64,000 nucleotides of DNA from Ignelater luminosus (taxonomy: Eukaryota > Arthropoda > Insecta > Coleoptera > Elateridae), in NCBI GenBank assembly GCA_011009095.1, contig VTPC01000449.1, forward strand, positions 22,185 to 86,184, in the 5' to 3' direction. A program made the translations under genes and the position numbers. Below are positions 20,901 to 32,300 of the stretch, piece after piece. The notes beneath the pieces were generated by a model. The model did not search any database, was not told where the DNA came from, and saw only the letters and a program-made list of their open reading frames with translations. The stretch's first letter is position 1; the number at the start of each line of letters is the position of its first letter.

Positions 20901-23900
20901 ACTTGTCAAAACCTAATAAAAATTAGAAATTCTTACATTTCTACAGCAGAGGTTTCTTATTCTTGTTAAGGTTATTTGTACAGCTTTTAAATTTCATTTT
21001 AGTTCATTATACGAAAATTATACATAATTCCCAATATCTCATGTTACAATAGATACCGATTAGAAACGATCTATGAACATAACCTCTAAACGTTAACTCT
21101 TTTACAGTTTGTTTTGACCTTAAATGATGGTTTATTGTCAGTTAAATATTATTAAATAATTTAATAACGTCTAGTTTTAAAATATGTACCTACAAAGCAC
21201 ACAATACACAACGTTCTGAAATTCTTTAATTTGACGTTTACGTTTTCATAGCCCTGTACGATAATAAAATTTTTAATAGATACCCATTATCATTAGTTTA
21301 TTTGTGTTTTAGACAGAGATAGTTTTGTTTGTAACAAGCGAAAATCCAGAAAATCTACCTTTTCCCTTTTTAGAAATAATGTTGTGCATACATTGTATAT
21401 CGAAAACCAGGTTGGTATATAAAATGCGTTTTATTCCCGGCCGTTAGAAAATTAGTATTATTTTACTACTATATGCTGTTGAAATTACACAATTTTGTTT
21501 GACAAGGAATTTAACACTTTAACAATTAACTATGAAGACGGTAATTAAAGAGTAAGCGGCAGGTAAACATAAAAAATATAGCCCGCATTCAGGCAAGTTT
21601 CGGTTTACTTAAGGGGAACTGCTGTAGTCGATTGAAGCTTAAAAGGTCACTTGAAAACTGTTGCAATTTTAATCATCTTCCATACAGTAATTACACACAC
21701 AATTTAATATCAAACATGTTTTGTGTTAAACAATAGAAAATATGTTTCTATATACACATTGTGCTTGTACTAAAAAAACATTTTTTAAGAATGTATCATA
21801 ATTTTAGCGTTGAAAAAACTGCTAATAATATTGACTTAGCACATTCCTTAGAAATTCAAATATTTGGTTTTAGTTGAAGCAATAACTTCATCTTTCAAGT
21901 TTTTTGTTGTTTTCTCATTACCATTGCAATTTTTTTATCCTGAAAAATTCCAATATTACAAATAAGTGCAGGATGGCCAAGATTAATAACATCCCAGTTT
22001 TAGTTAAAATGTAAAAAAGGAAACTTCCAACAGCTTACAGTTTACAAGAATAAAGATGATTTTCTTGAAAATTCGCAAATAAAACGTTCCCTTACTGCAG
22101 TGTAATAAATCAATGTAGTGTTTGCCGGTTTGATAATTCTAACAATTTTATGAAGATTTTACGATTCTCTGCTCTATTAAATCCCCCCAACATCCGTTTG
22201 CAAATCTGATGCGTCCCAATTAAAACGATCTTCCAGATTTATTTTTAAAATTCTGGCAATCACATTATTTATTCTGATTTTTAATTAAAATTTCTATAAT
22301 TTACAGCTTTTAGTGCTGAATTATTATCTGAGTAGATTGCAGATAATAATTTCAAACCTTTTTTTAATAAGCCTCTTTTATATTATTTTTGTTTCTTTTT
22401 GTGTTTTTCTTTTAAATTTATAATTATACACCGCCGCCAAAGCGTTTGATAAGTGATCACACCTACGTATTTGATATAAATCCAAACAATCAGTAACCAG
22501 AAGAGTGGTATCGTGCCAAATGTTTAAATTTTCTAGAATTGTAATCATTGATACGGAAAATTGACATTTCAGTAGAATAATAAAACGAGCAAGTTTAATT
22601 TATTGGGTATCTTAAACCATTTATACTAGACTACAAAAAGTTGGAAAATGATGAAAAATAGTCTAATATTAAGAAGAATAGTTTGCTTATCATTAGATAA
22701 AGGTTGATCAAATAAATTCTGCCTCAAGTTGGGCGTGAGAAAGTCTGTGTTTTATCTGTTTCACGTCATATCAGTTATACTTGTTTCTCTAATATTGCCA
22801 TATGGAAGTAGAACAATGATGACAAAAATGGCAGTGATAAAATTTCTTTTACAAAAAGTAATTCAAATATTTTTATTATGAAATATGAAAACTTACTGAT
22901 TTGTTGTAGCAAACGTAGAAATAACGAACTTTGGTAGGTTTAAATGCTTTGTGTAGTAGTTCAACTTAACGGTTTGACCATGCGAGCTGTCACTCTGTTA
23001 GACAAAACATGGCAGACGCAGAATTTGATACAAAGTAGGGTTATGTTATGTGTTTTAAATTGTTGAAAAAGGGTTTGGAATTAATAAACTGTTATCGTTT
23101 TAATCAAAACGTTTTAAACCTGTCTATTACTTGCTTAAAAATAATCATTCATTGAAATATTTACTGTAATTGTTTAGTTTGCACACTAAAAGTCGTTTTG
23201 TAGACGTTTAATATACAACTATAGAATTTGTGTTTTTTCCATTTTTGTTTTATAACAACGTACTTTTCAAATACCCAGGGACACAGTAAAATAAAAATTG
23301 ACAAAATAACCAGATTATAACATTAATTGCGCAATTATTGATTACGTTGATTACACATCAAGGTTATTAATTATACATCATTTGTTATAACTTATAACTT
23401 TTACCCCAACCAAGGCAACTATGATACAAAATAAACATTACAATAACAAACTATCTACCGTAATTATGGTAATTAAAATAGAAATTCAAAGGAAGTGTGC
23501 AATGTTTTATACTTGTTTAAGTGTTTGTTTAGAAATATTAATTGACGTCTTTTTTTGTATTTTTATATTGCAAGAAACAACTAAAAAAAGGAACATACGC
23601 ACAAATGCACCAACGCACCTATATACGCAATTTAAAAGTGTCAAAAGACAGCAAGAACTAATCCAAATTGTGACCCGTATGTCCAGACTGCAGGTATAAA
23701 GTGACTGTAGGTCAACTAACATTATGCAATAGGCAAAAAAGAATGCTCTCAATTGAAAAATTAGACAATTACACGTCACATTGCAACATTCCTGATGTGA
23801 TAGAAAATTGATGCCAAAGAAAGGTTATATTCGCTTTAAGTGTGACGTCTTGGTTCCAAACAACTTTCTTAGCAACGGTTGTTAATGGATGTTAACTCAA

Positions 23901-23949
23901 AGCATAGACTAGTAGGAAACGTGCATGTGACAAACTATATTTTTCAACC
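20901..23949. other. AT-rich noncoding stretch, no gene recognised
   Basis: Open frames at 23,421-23,699 and on the opposite strand are short and without family resemblance. An ATG in excellent insect start context (CAAAACATGG, ATG at 23,009) opens only nine codons before a stop, with a weak GT donor. I could not find a matching next exon. Confidence 0.5.
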
Positions 23950-24960
23950 CTCTGTTTTTGCAGGCTGTATGATACCTCATGTTGTTAGTTCTCTTCTGAT
24001 TGAATGCCTTGTGTTGGAATTTAGTAAATTAGTTTATTTTCGATTTTATTTATTGTATTAATTTGTCGATTTATTTAGCTGTCAAAGAAAGTGAGGTTAG
24101 AACGTTGGTTGTCAATGTCAAGAAAAGTGAGGTTGGGAAGTTGGTTGCCAATGTCAAAAGAAAATAGAATAAAACAAAAGGAAATAAGGTTAGCTTTGGA
24201 AACAAAAAGAAAGTGGTTGTTGATATAGTCTGTCCACTGAATAATTAGTGACATAAAAGTTACTAGTAACTACGTGCGAAAAGTAGTGCGCCAAAATTTA
24301 AAAAAAAAACGCGCATTGAAAGGTTATACTTGTAAAATATTGAAATTAAAAACAAAAAGTGTACTCAAGACAAGTTAGCTATGGTTATTATGCACAATAG
24401 TAAATAGAAAATAAAAACATAATTGCTGTGTGCAGAAATGCTCCTCGAAGAATTAAGTTTGTAAATAGCGTTGTGAATAATTTTATAGTTAATTCAGTTG
24501 AAAACAATGGCAAATGAATGTATAGAAAAATGGAAAAGATATAATTTTAATTCGATTTTTTTAAATTATAGTTTTGCTCTGACATCTAGTGGAAACCACA
24601 CAAAACCAGATTGAAGTTTACTCCGCTGAATTGACCAATACCATGAAAAGGCGTGCACATGTATCAGAACTATCAACATAAAAAGTCTTACAGGCTAATT
24701 TTTTTCGCCTAATTTTGGTGTATTTCTCGCTGTTAGGTTAAGTAACTAAAGTTTGAAAAAGATTAATTGTTCAGTGGACAGAGTATAGCTTTGGTTGATA
24801 GATGAAACAATATTGTTGTTGCCGTTTATAATTCTTTTTTAAATAAAATGTTTTATGGAGAAAAGTAAAATAAAAAATTCATATTTTAAGGGTCTATTTT
24901 ATTTTTCAAATAGCACTGAATACCATTTGTTGATCCTTCAGTCGGATCCTTTATAAAATG
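23950..24960. repeat. Outer dispersed repeat, interrupted by a 560 bp element
   Basis: The flanks of the 24,226-24,785 element match the reverse complement of 42,430-42,850. On one side are short tandem units around AAGTGAGGTTAG; on the other is a CTTTTCTCCATAAA-type block and ACATTTTATAAAGGAT. The 42.5 kb copy lacks the inner 560 bp, so this locus is an older repeat with a later insertion. Confidence 0.65.
24226..24785 (+). mobile_element. Non-autonomous inverted-repeat element (MITE-like), 560 bp
   Basis: The ends are inverted repeats sharing TCTGTCCACTGAA, followed by AATTA-type text (left about 24,226-24,252, right about 24,758-24,785), with TA outside each end. No ORF is present. The inner sequence is the uninterrupted relative of the element split by the Tc1/mariner insertion at 6.8-9.2 kb. 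TA flanks suggest mobilisation by a Tc1/mariner-type enzyme. Confidence 0.75.
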
Positions 24961-25098
24961 TCCGGTCTAAACACCTTGGAAGTTTTTTCTTGGTGACTGG
25001 TTACACAGAATTTGATAAAGAATTTGTGTTTTAATTTATTGCATTGGTACCATCTTCTGTATTGAATACTATGTGGTGTGCAATCAACTAAATAAGAA

Positions 25099-25270
25099 GA
25101 TTGAATAGGTCATGCAATTAGTAATCCTTATTTATAGGTTGGTATAAATCGTAAACAAATCTTTGTTGGCACTTTATACCTGTAAATTTAGGTTATAGAT
25201 TACTATCATGTTTAACTGTTTAAATTAAAATTGTTTTGATTAGTTTGTCGTATCTGTAATTATAAATATA
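25099..25270 (+). repeat. Dispersed repeat, copy of 14.87-15.08 kb
   Basis: It shares AGATTGAATAGG and GGTTGGTATAAAT, and an AAATTAAAATTGT segment further on, in the same order as at 14.9 kb. Confidence 0.6.
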
Positions 25271-25403
25271 TTTGAAGTATAATTTAAAAATGAAGAAATT
25301 AAGAAAAATTTTAATCTAAATATTTAAATTTGTTCGATTCTGTCAATCACTTAACAGTTCTGCATTTTAAGTTAATGAAGATAGTTGTCAAGTACCAAAT
25401 AAG

Positions 25404-25745
25404 ATTATATGTATAAAACCTATAAAACTAACAATATTAACTATTTTAATTTTGTGTGATAGTCTGCAGCTGTGCTAATTTCAGCCAATTTCGTAACATA
25501 ACCTTAAATGTCAATATTGACACATTACATAACCTCAAGATGTTAAAGAGGAAAAAGTTCATGCATTATAAAATTGAAAGGAAGGAGCTATAAAATGCAG
25601 TTAATTCTTTGTGGGGGTAATAAAATAATTCTTGCAGTAGTTTTCAAATTTCAAAAAGAAGTTTTATTTCATTGCGATGGTTTTGGAAAACTAAACTGTT
25701 ATTGTTGAAAATTGTGAGACTGCTATTATTGTAACATCTAATTTT
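25404..25745 (+). repeat. Left arm of a diverged inverted repeat (about 330 bp)
   Basis: It pairs with 27,745-28,032 in reverse orientation. Landmarks are AGTCTGCAGCTG, ACATAACCTCAAGATGT and TTCAAATTTCAA, in matching order, with roughly 80% identity judged by eye. No ORF was found between the arms. Confidence 0.65.
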
Positions 25746-27744
25746 TAAAAGGTACACTTTGAAGCCATTTCTGTTGTATTTTAAATTTGGCCTTGAGCTA
25801 TACTTACTCATATGCACATGAGTATGACATGTCCATGCACATTCTTTTACCTCCTTTCTAAGTATATTCCTTTTAAGTCTCTATCGATTTTCCAATTTTA
25901 TGCATAAAGAACTTAAAATCGGCAAAATTTTAGAAACAATTATGCAGATTTCATGGTAATTAATGGAAGCTGAATACACTAAATGTAAAGTTTATCAATA
26001 ATAACAGACACAAGATTTCTTCTCTTTCTTTTGAATCAAAAATAGTTTTCTGCAGCTCTTTGTAATTACAACTTATGAAAACTTGTTGCTCCCAGATTTT
26101 TTTAACAGTAGGCGTAGGCTGATATCTTTACATGTATGTATTGTAGGTTGCGTGCTTAAAGGGAGTAACAATAATAATCGCAGATATTATCTTTAAATTT
26201 CTGAATTATTTTAGTTTGCTAGAGATTTGATAATACTGACTAAACATTTTGGATTTCTGTAATCTTTTTAATCATTTTGCATTTAAATTTCTTAGACTTA
26301 CAAATTTATATCTTTTTATCTTTTTTTTTTCTTTTTAAGTAACCATACAACATCGAATACAAAGGATGCTACTCTATTAAATATAAGCTGGTAAATTCAA
26401 AATGGAATCTACTAAAGTGATAATAGATTAATGTAAAACCATTATATGTATACATAGATGGTATATTTATGCCTATTGAATTATTGCTTGGTAGAGTACA
26501 TTACAAAAAAAAATTAGTCAGATCAATAATAATGAGAATAACATTATAAAGAACTTAGCTACTCAATAGAAATAACTGAAATAAATAAATATTGAAATGC
26601 ACTTTTTTTTATCTGAAATGAAAAATTAAAACTGTAACAGTAATGCGTTATGATACTATAAAATTTATGTACTATATAGTATTATATTACAAAACTGCTA
26701 ACAGTAATGTATAGTCTGTTAATTTCTTGCCTTGTTCTTCTGACAATAACGCATGTTATATCATCATGTCGAGACAAACTAATTTTAATTAAGTTATTTA
26801 TTTGTCCTTGGAGTATTTCATTCCAAACTATCCACGTGTGATTAACTTAATCTTTTAAATAGTTTAGTAGGTGAGGCAATTAATTGGGATTGATTGAACC
26901 CACTAAATTGATGATGATTGGCAACACTTTATATATACGCATGAGTAATATATCGTATCTGCAAATGAATCGTTTCTAACTATGGTAGCAGATGTAAACT
27001 GTTGTAAACATAAAATTTTTTGCTCCTTCTTTTTTTGTCAAAGATGCAAATTATATCACCTACATCAATTTAATTGAGTTTGTTTTTATTTGTAACTTCT
27101 TGTTTTTTGTTACTTTTGTTCTTTTATTATTGTTTTCTTTTTATATTGAATTTTAGAATGTGGGTTGTAGTTTTTGTTTGTGATGTGCCTAAGGTTGATT
27201 TTTTAAATTTCATTAGTGATCAGTAAATAATAAATACCAAACAGGTTTTTATATTAATATTTCTTTTATTGCTTAGTTATTAATTATGTACAAAGAAACA
27301 TGTGCACATGAATATACATTAAAATAGAAAGTAATGTAGAATATACAAAAGCTTTTTGTATACCTAATAAACATACAAAATATACCGCAGAATAAATGGG
27401 ACTACACTTCATCATGAAAATAATTATTTGCTCACCTTTTCATAAAGTGGGTCTTCTGCTGGAATGCATACTCATTTCACCATAAAATATCTAAAGCTCG
27501 TTTTCTATTTAAAAATCTACCAACATTACAATCTTAGAAATATAAGCAGAAATATGCCTGTAGTATTTTCTAGAGAGAGCAAAAAAAATAGGTTAGGTTT
27601 TAACAGCAAACACTAGTCAGCAAGTTCTGTCATACAGTTGTCATTTCACAGATATATTTATAAACAGGAAATTTTAAACATCATGAAACTCTCCACTAGA
27701 AACTTGCTCTCATAAGATTTGCAGTTGAGTTGACTCCTTGCCTA
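25746..27744. other. Spacer between diverged inverted repeats, no gene
   Basis: This is very AT-rich DNA with homopolymer runs. No open frame of interest or conserved motif is seen. If the arms are the ends of one element, this is its 2 kb noncoding core. Confidence 0.45.
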
Positions 27745-28032
27745 TAATATACAAATTACAATTTAGTTTTTAAAACCATCACATTGTTAAAGCTTCTTCT
27801 TGAAATTTGAATACTACTGCAAGTATTTATTACTCTTATTAAGAATTCATTGCATTTTACAATTTCTTTCTTTCAGTTTTACAACGAACAAACTCTTTCT
27901 TCTTTGACATCTTGAGGTTATGTAATCTTAACATTGATATTTAACGTTACGTTACGGAAACTAGAGCAGCTGCAGACTAAAACATGAATTAAAATAGTTT
28001 TAATATTGTTAGTTTTATACATATAATCTGAC
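27745..28032 (-). repeat. Right arm of the diverged inverted repeat
   Basis: It is the partner of 25,404-25,745 and carries the same landmarks inverted. Confidence 0.65.
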
Positions 28033-28468
28033 TTTCTAGAAACGAATGGATTAAATTAATTAAAATAAAGCAAATTAGTTATAATAGGTGCTTTCCATTC
28101 AACGGATGCTGATCAGAACTGTTTGAATAGCTCCACACAAATCTTTGCTTGATGCAGTAAGTATTCTCTCAACTCAGTTCATTTGCAACACAAATACCTC
28201 TACCAGCACATAGTTTCTTACTTCGGCTTAGTACTGTTTCTGTAAAATTCGATGTGTATCTGGTGACAGTTAAAACATTGGCTGTGTATAAAACACTGTT
28301 ATAATTGAACTACCTGACTACTCCTGGAGTAGTAGGGATCCTTCATGTGACCAAATTTTTTAAAAGTGTCAGCAAAGAAAATAAAAGGGGTTTGTTTTCT
28401 TTGGTGTCAGGCTAACTCTTGTCTAACCTCAAATACAAATAATGGCAACAAATATGAAACAAATCACA

Positions 28469-28712
28469 GATATACATTGAGCAATTTCAGCATTTTGTGA
28501 TTACTCAATTAGAAGATATTTAAAGAAAGGTAACTTGTTATGCACATACATAGTTCAAAGCAACATCAAAAAGGCCTGTAAATTTTCATAATCAACTATT
28601 TTTATTAATTATCTGTGATTGTCACTACATGACATGTATTATGCACACACCTTTCTTCAAATATCTTCTAATTGAGTAATCATAAATTGCTGAAATTGCT
28701 CAGTGTATATCA
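28469..28712. repeat. Hairpin MITE, arms of about 75 bp
   Basis: Arms 28,469-28,548 and 28,638-28,712 are inverted repeats with few mismatches, sharing GAGCAATTTCAGCA and TCAATTAGAAGATATTT. They enclose about 90 bp. It lies about 400 bp upstream of the first recognised phospholipase C exon, probably in an intron. Confidence 0.75.
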
Positions 28713-29116
28713 TCTTGCAACGCCCTTCAAAAATCCTAAATAAGGTTTAGTGCTAAAATAATTAGGGGAGCCAGTATCTAAACATTTCAAAATTAGCATG
28801 GGATTTCCTAAGTTGCGTCTGCCGATTCAGCACCTGGTATAAGGATTGCTAATTGCATGACCTATTCAATTTTCTTATATTTATTTGATCGCACAGCATA
28901 TAGTATTTGTTATACATGGGTATACTTAAGATGTCCTCAAACTTTACAGAAGTATTCTTTGATCCAAAATAAGAAAAATAATTCATATAAACATATGTCC
29001 ACACTGTCCATACTGTACACGAATTACAGCTTGTCTACTCCTATACAATTCTTACTTTAATTGTATGTTGTAAAAGTAGAACTCATTACTTATTTGTATT
29101 TTCTTTTTGCTTCCAG

Positions 29117-29388
29117 GATCCAAAATTAAGACAGTTGGTGACGATGGGTTCACAAGATACATTGGAAGAAAAAACTGTGACCGTGTGCTGTGCTACAGAT
29201 TTCGTCAATATTTCTTTTGTAAATTTTTGCTGTACAAGAAAGGAGATTGCTCGTTTATGGACAGATGCGCTAATGAGTTTGGCCTACAATCTCACACAGA
29301 TTAATGCAGCCACTTGTATGTTCCTTCGTAAAGCACACACCAAACTTACGTTACTTACTGATAAATCTGGTAAAATTCCTATTAAAAA
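29117..29388 (+). CDS. Plc21C: PLC-beta exon: end of PH domain and start of EF region
   Basis: It begins after TTCCAG with DPKLRQL, the point where vertebrate PLCB1 reads DPK(I/L)REL. It continues through [14 protein letters not shown] and EIARLWTDA, the last PH strands and helix. It ends in phase 2 before GTAAGA. The preceding exon must end in phase 0. Confidence 0.9.
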
Positions 29389-32300
29389 GTAAGAATGTTA
29401 GCAATTTCTTTATGTAAACATTAAATTTAATGTGCCATCTATTTTCAGTATTATTAAAATGTTTACTTCTAATAAAGAAGATCGCAAGCGAGTGGAAAAA
29501 GCCTTAGATATATCGGGTCTTCCTTCTGGTAAAAATGACACCATTAGTGTGGAGAAATTTCAGTTTGAAGATTTTTTTAACTTGTATAAAAACCTCACAC
29601 AAAGGACTGAAGTAGAGAAAGTATTTAATGAATTGTGAGTGCTTTTATTTTTTACATTTAATTTGTTAAATATCAAAATTATTGTTACAGAGTTGGTACT
29701 CCAAAACGGCATAACATGACGGCCACTCAGCTTGTAGATTTCCTTAATAAAACCCAACGTGATCCAAGATTAAATGAAATTCTTTACCCATATGCAAACA
29801 CTGCTAGAGCAAAAGATATTATAGCACAAAACGAACCTAATAAGTATAATGTACAAAAAGCCCAACTTTCATTTGATGGTTTCCTTAGATATTTCATGTC
29901 TGAAGATAATAACATTGTAGCATCTAATAAATTCGAATTGTGTGATGACATGGATCAACCATTATCTCATTATTTTATTAATTCTTCACACAATACGTAT
30001 TTAACTGGGCATCAGTTAACAGGAAAATCTAGTGTAGAAATTTACAGACAGTGTTTGCTAGCTGGGTGCAGGTATGTACTAGAAATTTTATATTTATCAA
30101 CAATAACTACATTCTTAATTTTGTAGATGTGTAGAATTAGATTTTTGGAATGGTAAAACAGACGAACCAGTCATAGTTCATGGTTATACATTTGTCCAAG
30201 ACATTCCAGCTAAAGAGGTGCTAGAAGCAATTGCAGAAAGTGCTTTTAAAACATCCGACTATCCTGTAGTATTATCATTCGAAAATCATTGCAATCCTCG
30301 ACAACAAGCAAAAATTGCAAATTACTGCCGAGAAATATTTGGAGAAATGCTATTAGAACAGCCATTAGAATCTCATAAGTTAGAACCAGGTACTATCTTA
30401 AAACATGAAATAATGGTAATATTGGTGTAATTCTTTAATTTGTTTAGGAACTACGCTTCCACCTCCAAATCTTCTTAAAAGAAAAATTATAATTAAAAAT
30501 AAGAAGAAACACCATCACCACCATCATCATCAGCATAAAAAGACATCCCAATCAACTCAGGAAACATCTGAACCAACAGGCAATGGAGACATTGCTTCGC
30601 ATCATGCCCCTCCATTACATTTACAGGCGCGACAGGTGAGTGATCTACAGATAAAAATGAAAATTTGAAAGGAACGAAAATAGCTTCTTAATGGACAAGT
30701 GCATTGTAGCTATAAATTAAAAGAATGGTGCTATAGATTTATAGCGTGCATTTGTCTGTCCACTGCAGTGCTAGTAATTATTTAGATTAGGACGATGGAC
30801 TACAAACAATCCCAGGGAACTCAGGCTTAACACTAATTAATTTGATCATAGTCAATTATAAATTGCACAGAAAGGTTCATTGAGGTTGGAAGTATGACTT
30901 CACTATTTAAGACATGTAAGTCTGATCTTAGAGGAATTAGTTGAGAATTGTAAATAAGGTTAAGTTAAACTAGGTTAGAATTTAAATTAGGTTAGAGGTT
31001 ACGGTACAACTCTGTGTACTATCTCATACGTTATTAAGAAAGAACAAAATTACTTAAATTAGTCATCAAAACAATTTGATTTTATTAATTAAGGATAGCA
31101 CAAGAAAGAAAGGTTTATTTCTCTATTATTTGCTCTACCAATTTCTTTGCTGCTTATTCGACAAGAAATTTCTAAAATGACTTATTGTCTCTGTTTATAT
31201 TATTATACTGTACCATTACAACTGAATAATGCATGTTTATAAACATAACAACTGGTAAATATTTTATTACGTTTTGGAAAAAAAAATGCATAGCACTCAG
31301 CTTTACATACCAAATTTTTTCAAGTATTCTTTATTTTAACCTTTTCATCCAAGCCAAGTTCTCTATGTGCCACGCAAGTAGCGTCGAGAGTGCTGTCACC
31401 CAATCATTGTTATAGTTATCAGTGGTTTGCTGCTATTACCGACATATATAAAAACAGAAATGAAAGTTAACATTAATAAAGAAATAAACTCGCTCACATT
31501 TTAATATTGTGTCCATCGCCGATTTGAAAAACTAGCTACTTTTCGCTACATAGACATCAATTCCAATGCAACAGCTTATACCTCACCTCAAACACAAAAA
31601 TGAAATGAAATGCCAGCAGCAAACAAAACGCAGATGATTGCTGTCAACCATTCAGGAATTTTTGAATCATTCGAGTGATACTTGATACTATCTACTTTAA
31701 GATGCTTCTTCTTCTCTTTACAAACTTACAAAATGCAACTCGAGAGTGTTTCAGTGATTAACGATTCAATTATATGAACGTTCTGTTTAATTACATACTT
31801 CAAGGGTACATAGAAATTACACTAGTGAAAAGCCTATCAAATGTAGATTTATAGTGGCGAGTAACCTTGTTAATGCTGTGAATACTGTTTATGCAGACAA
31901 GAACGTCTTAATTTTTATTAAATCCAAGAATATTCATGTTAATGCTCATTAATCTTAAAATTTAATCCCAATTAACTTGTTGATCTTAGCAGCGGCTGGT
32001 GATCTAACACAGACTAAAAGTTTTACGTTATCTGCATAATTTCTTTCACTTTTGTGAAATAATCTTTCTAGTTAGATTTGTTATTGTGCGTGAAATTTGT
32101 TAAGACTGTCTTTTAGTGCATTTATTAGTATAATATGTTTAGTATTTTTTCTATTGTAATCAGTGCTAAAACTGTTTTTTATAAATTGAGGTTGTGTTAC
32201 TTAACCAGTTTTCTTTTAAATTTTTTATAGTAATTAGTGTATAAATCTAATAATTCTATTAAGACAATATGTAAAATAATGCAAAAGACTTTTTGTAAGT

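Noticed and set aside
23009-23035. Possible first exon starting at an ideal ATG context
   Set aside because: Only nine codons precede a stop, the GT donor is weak, and no downstream exon in phase was recognised.
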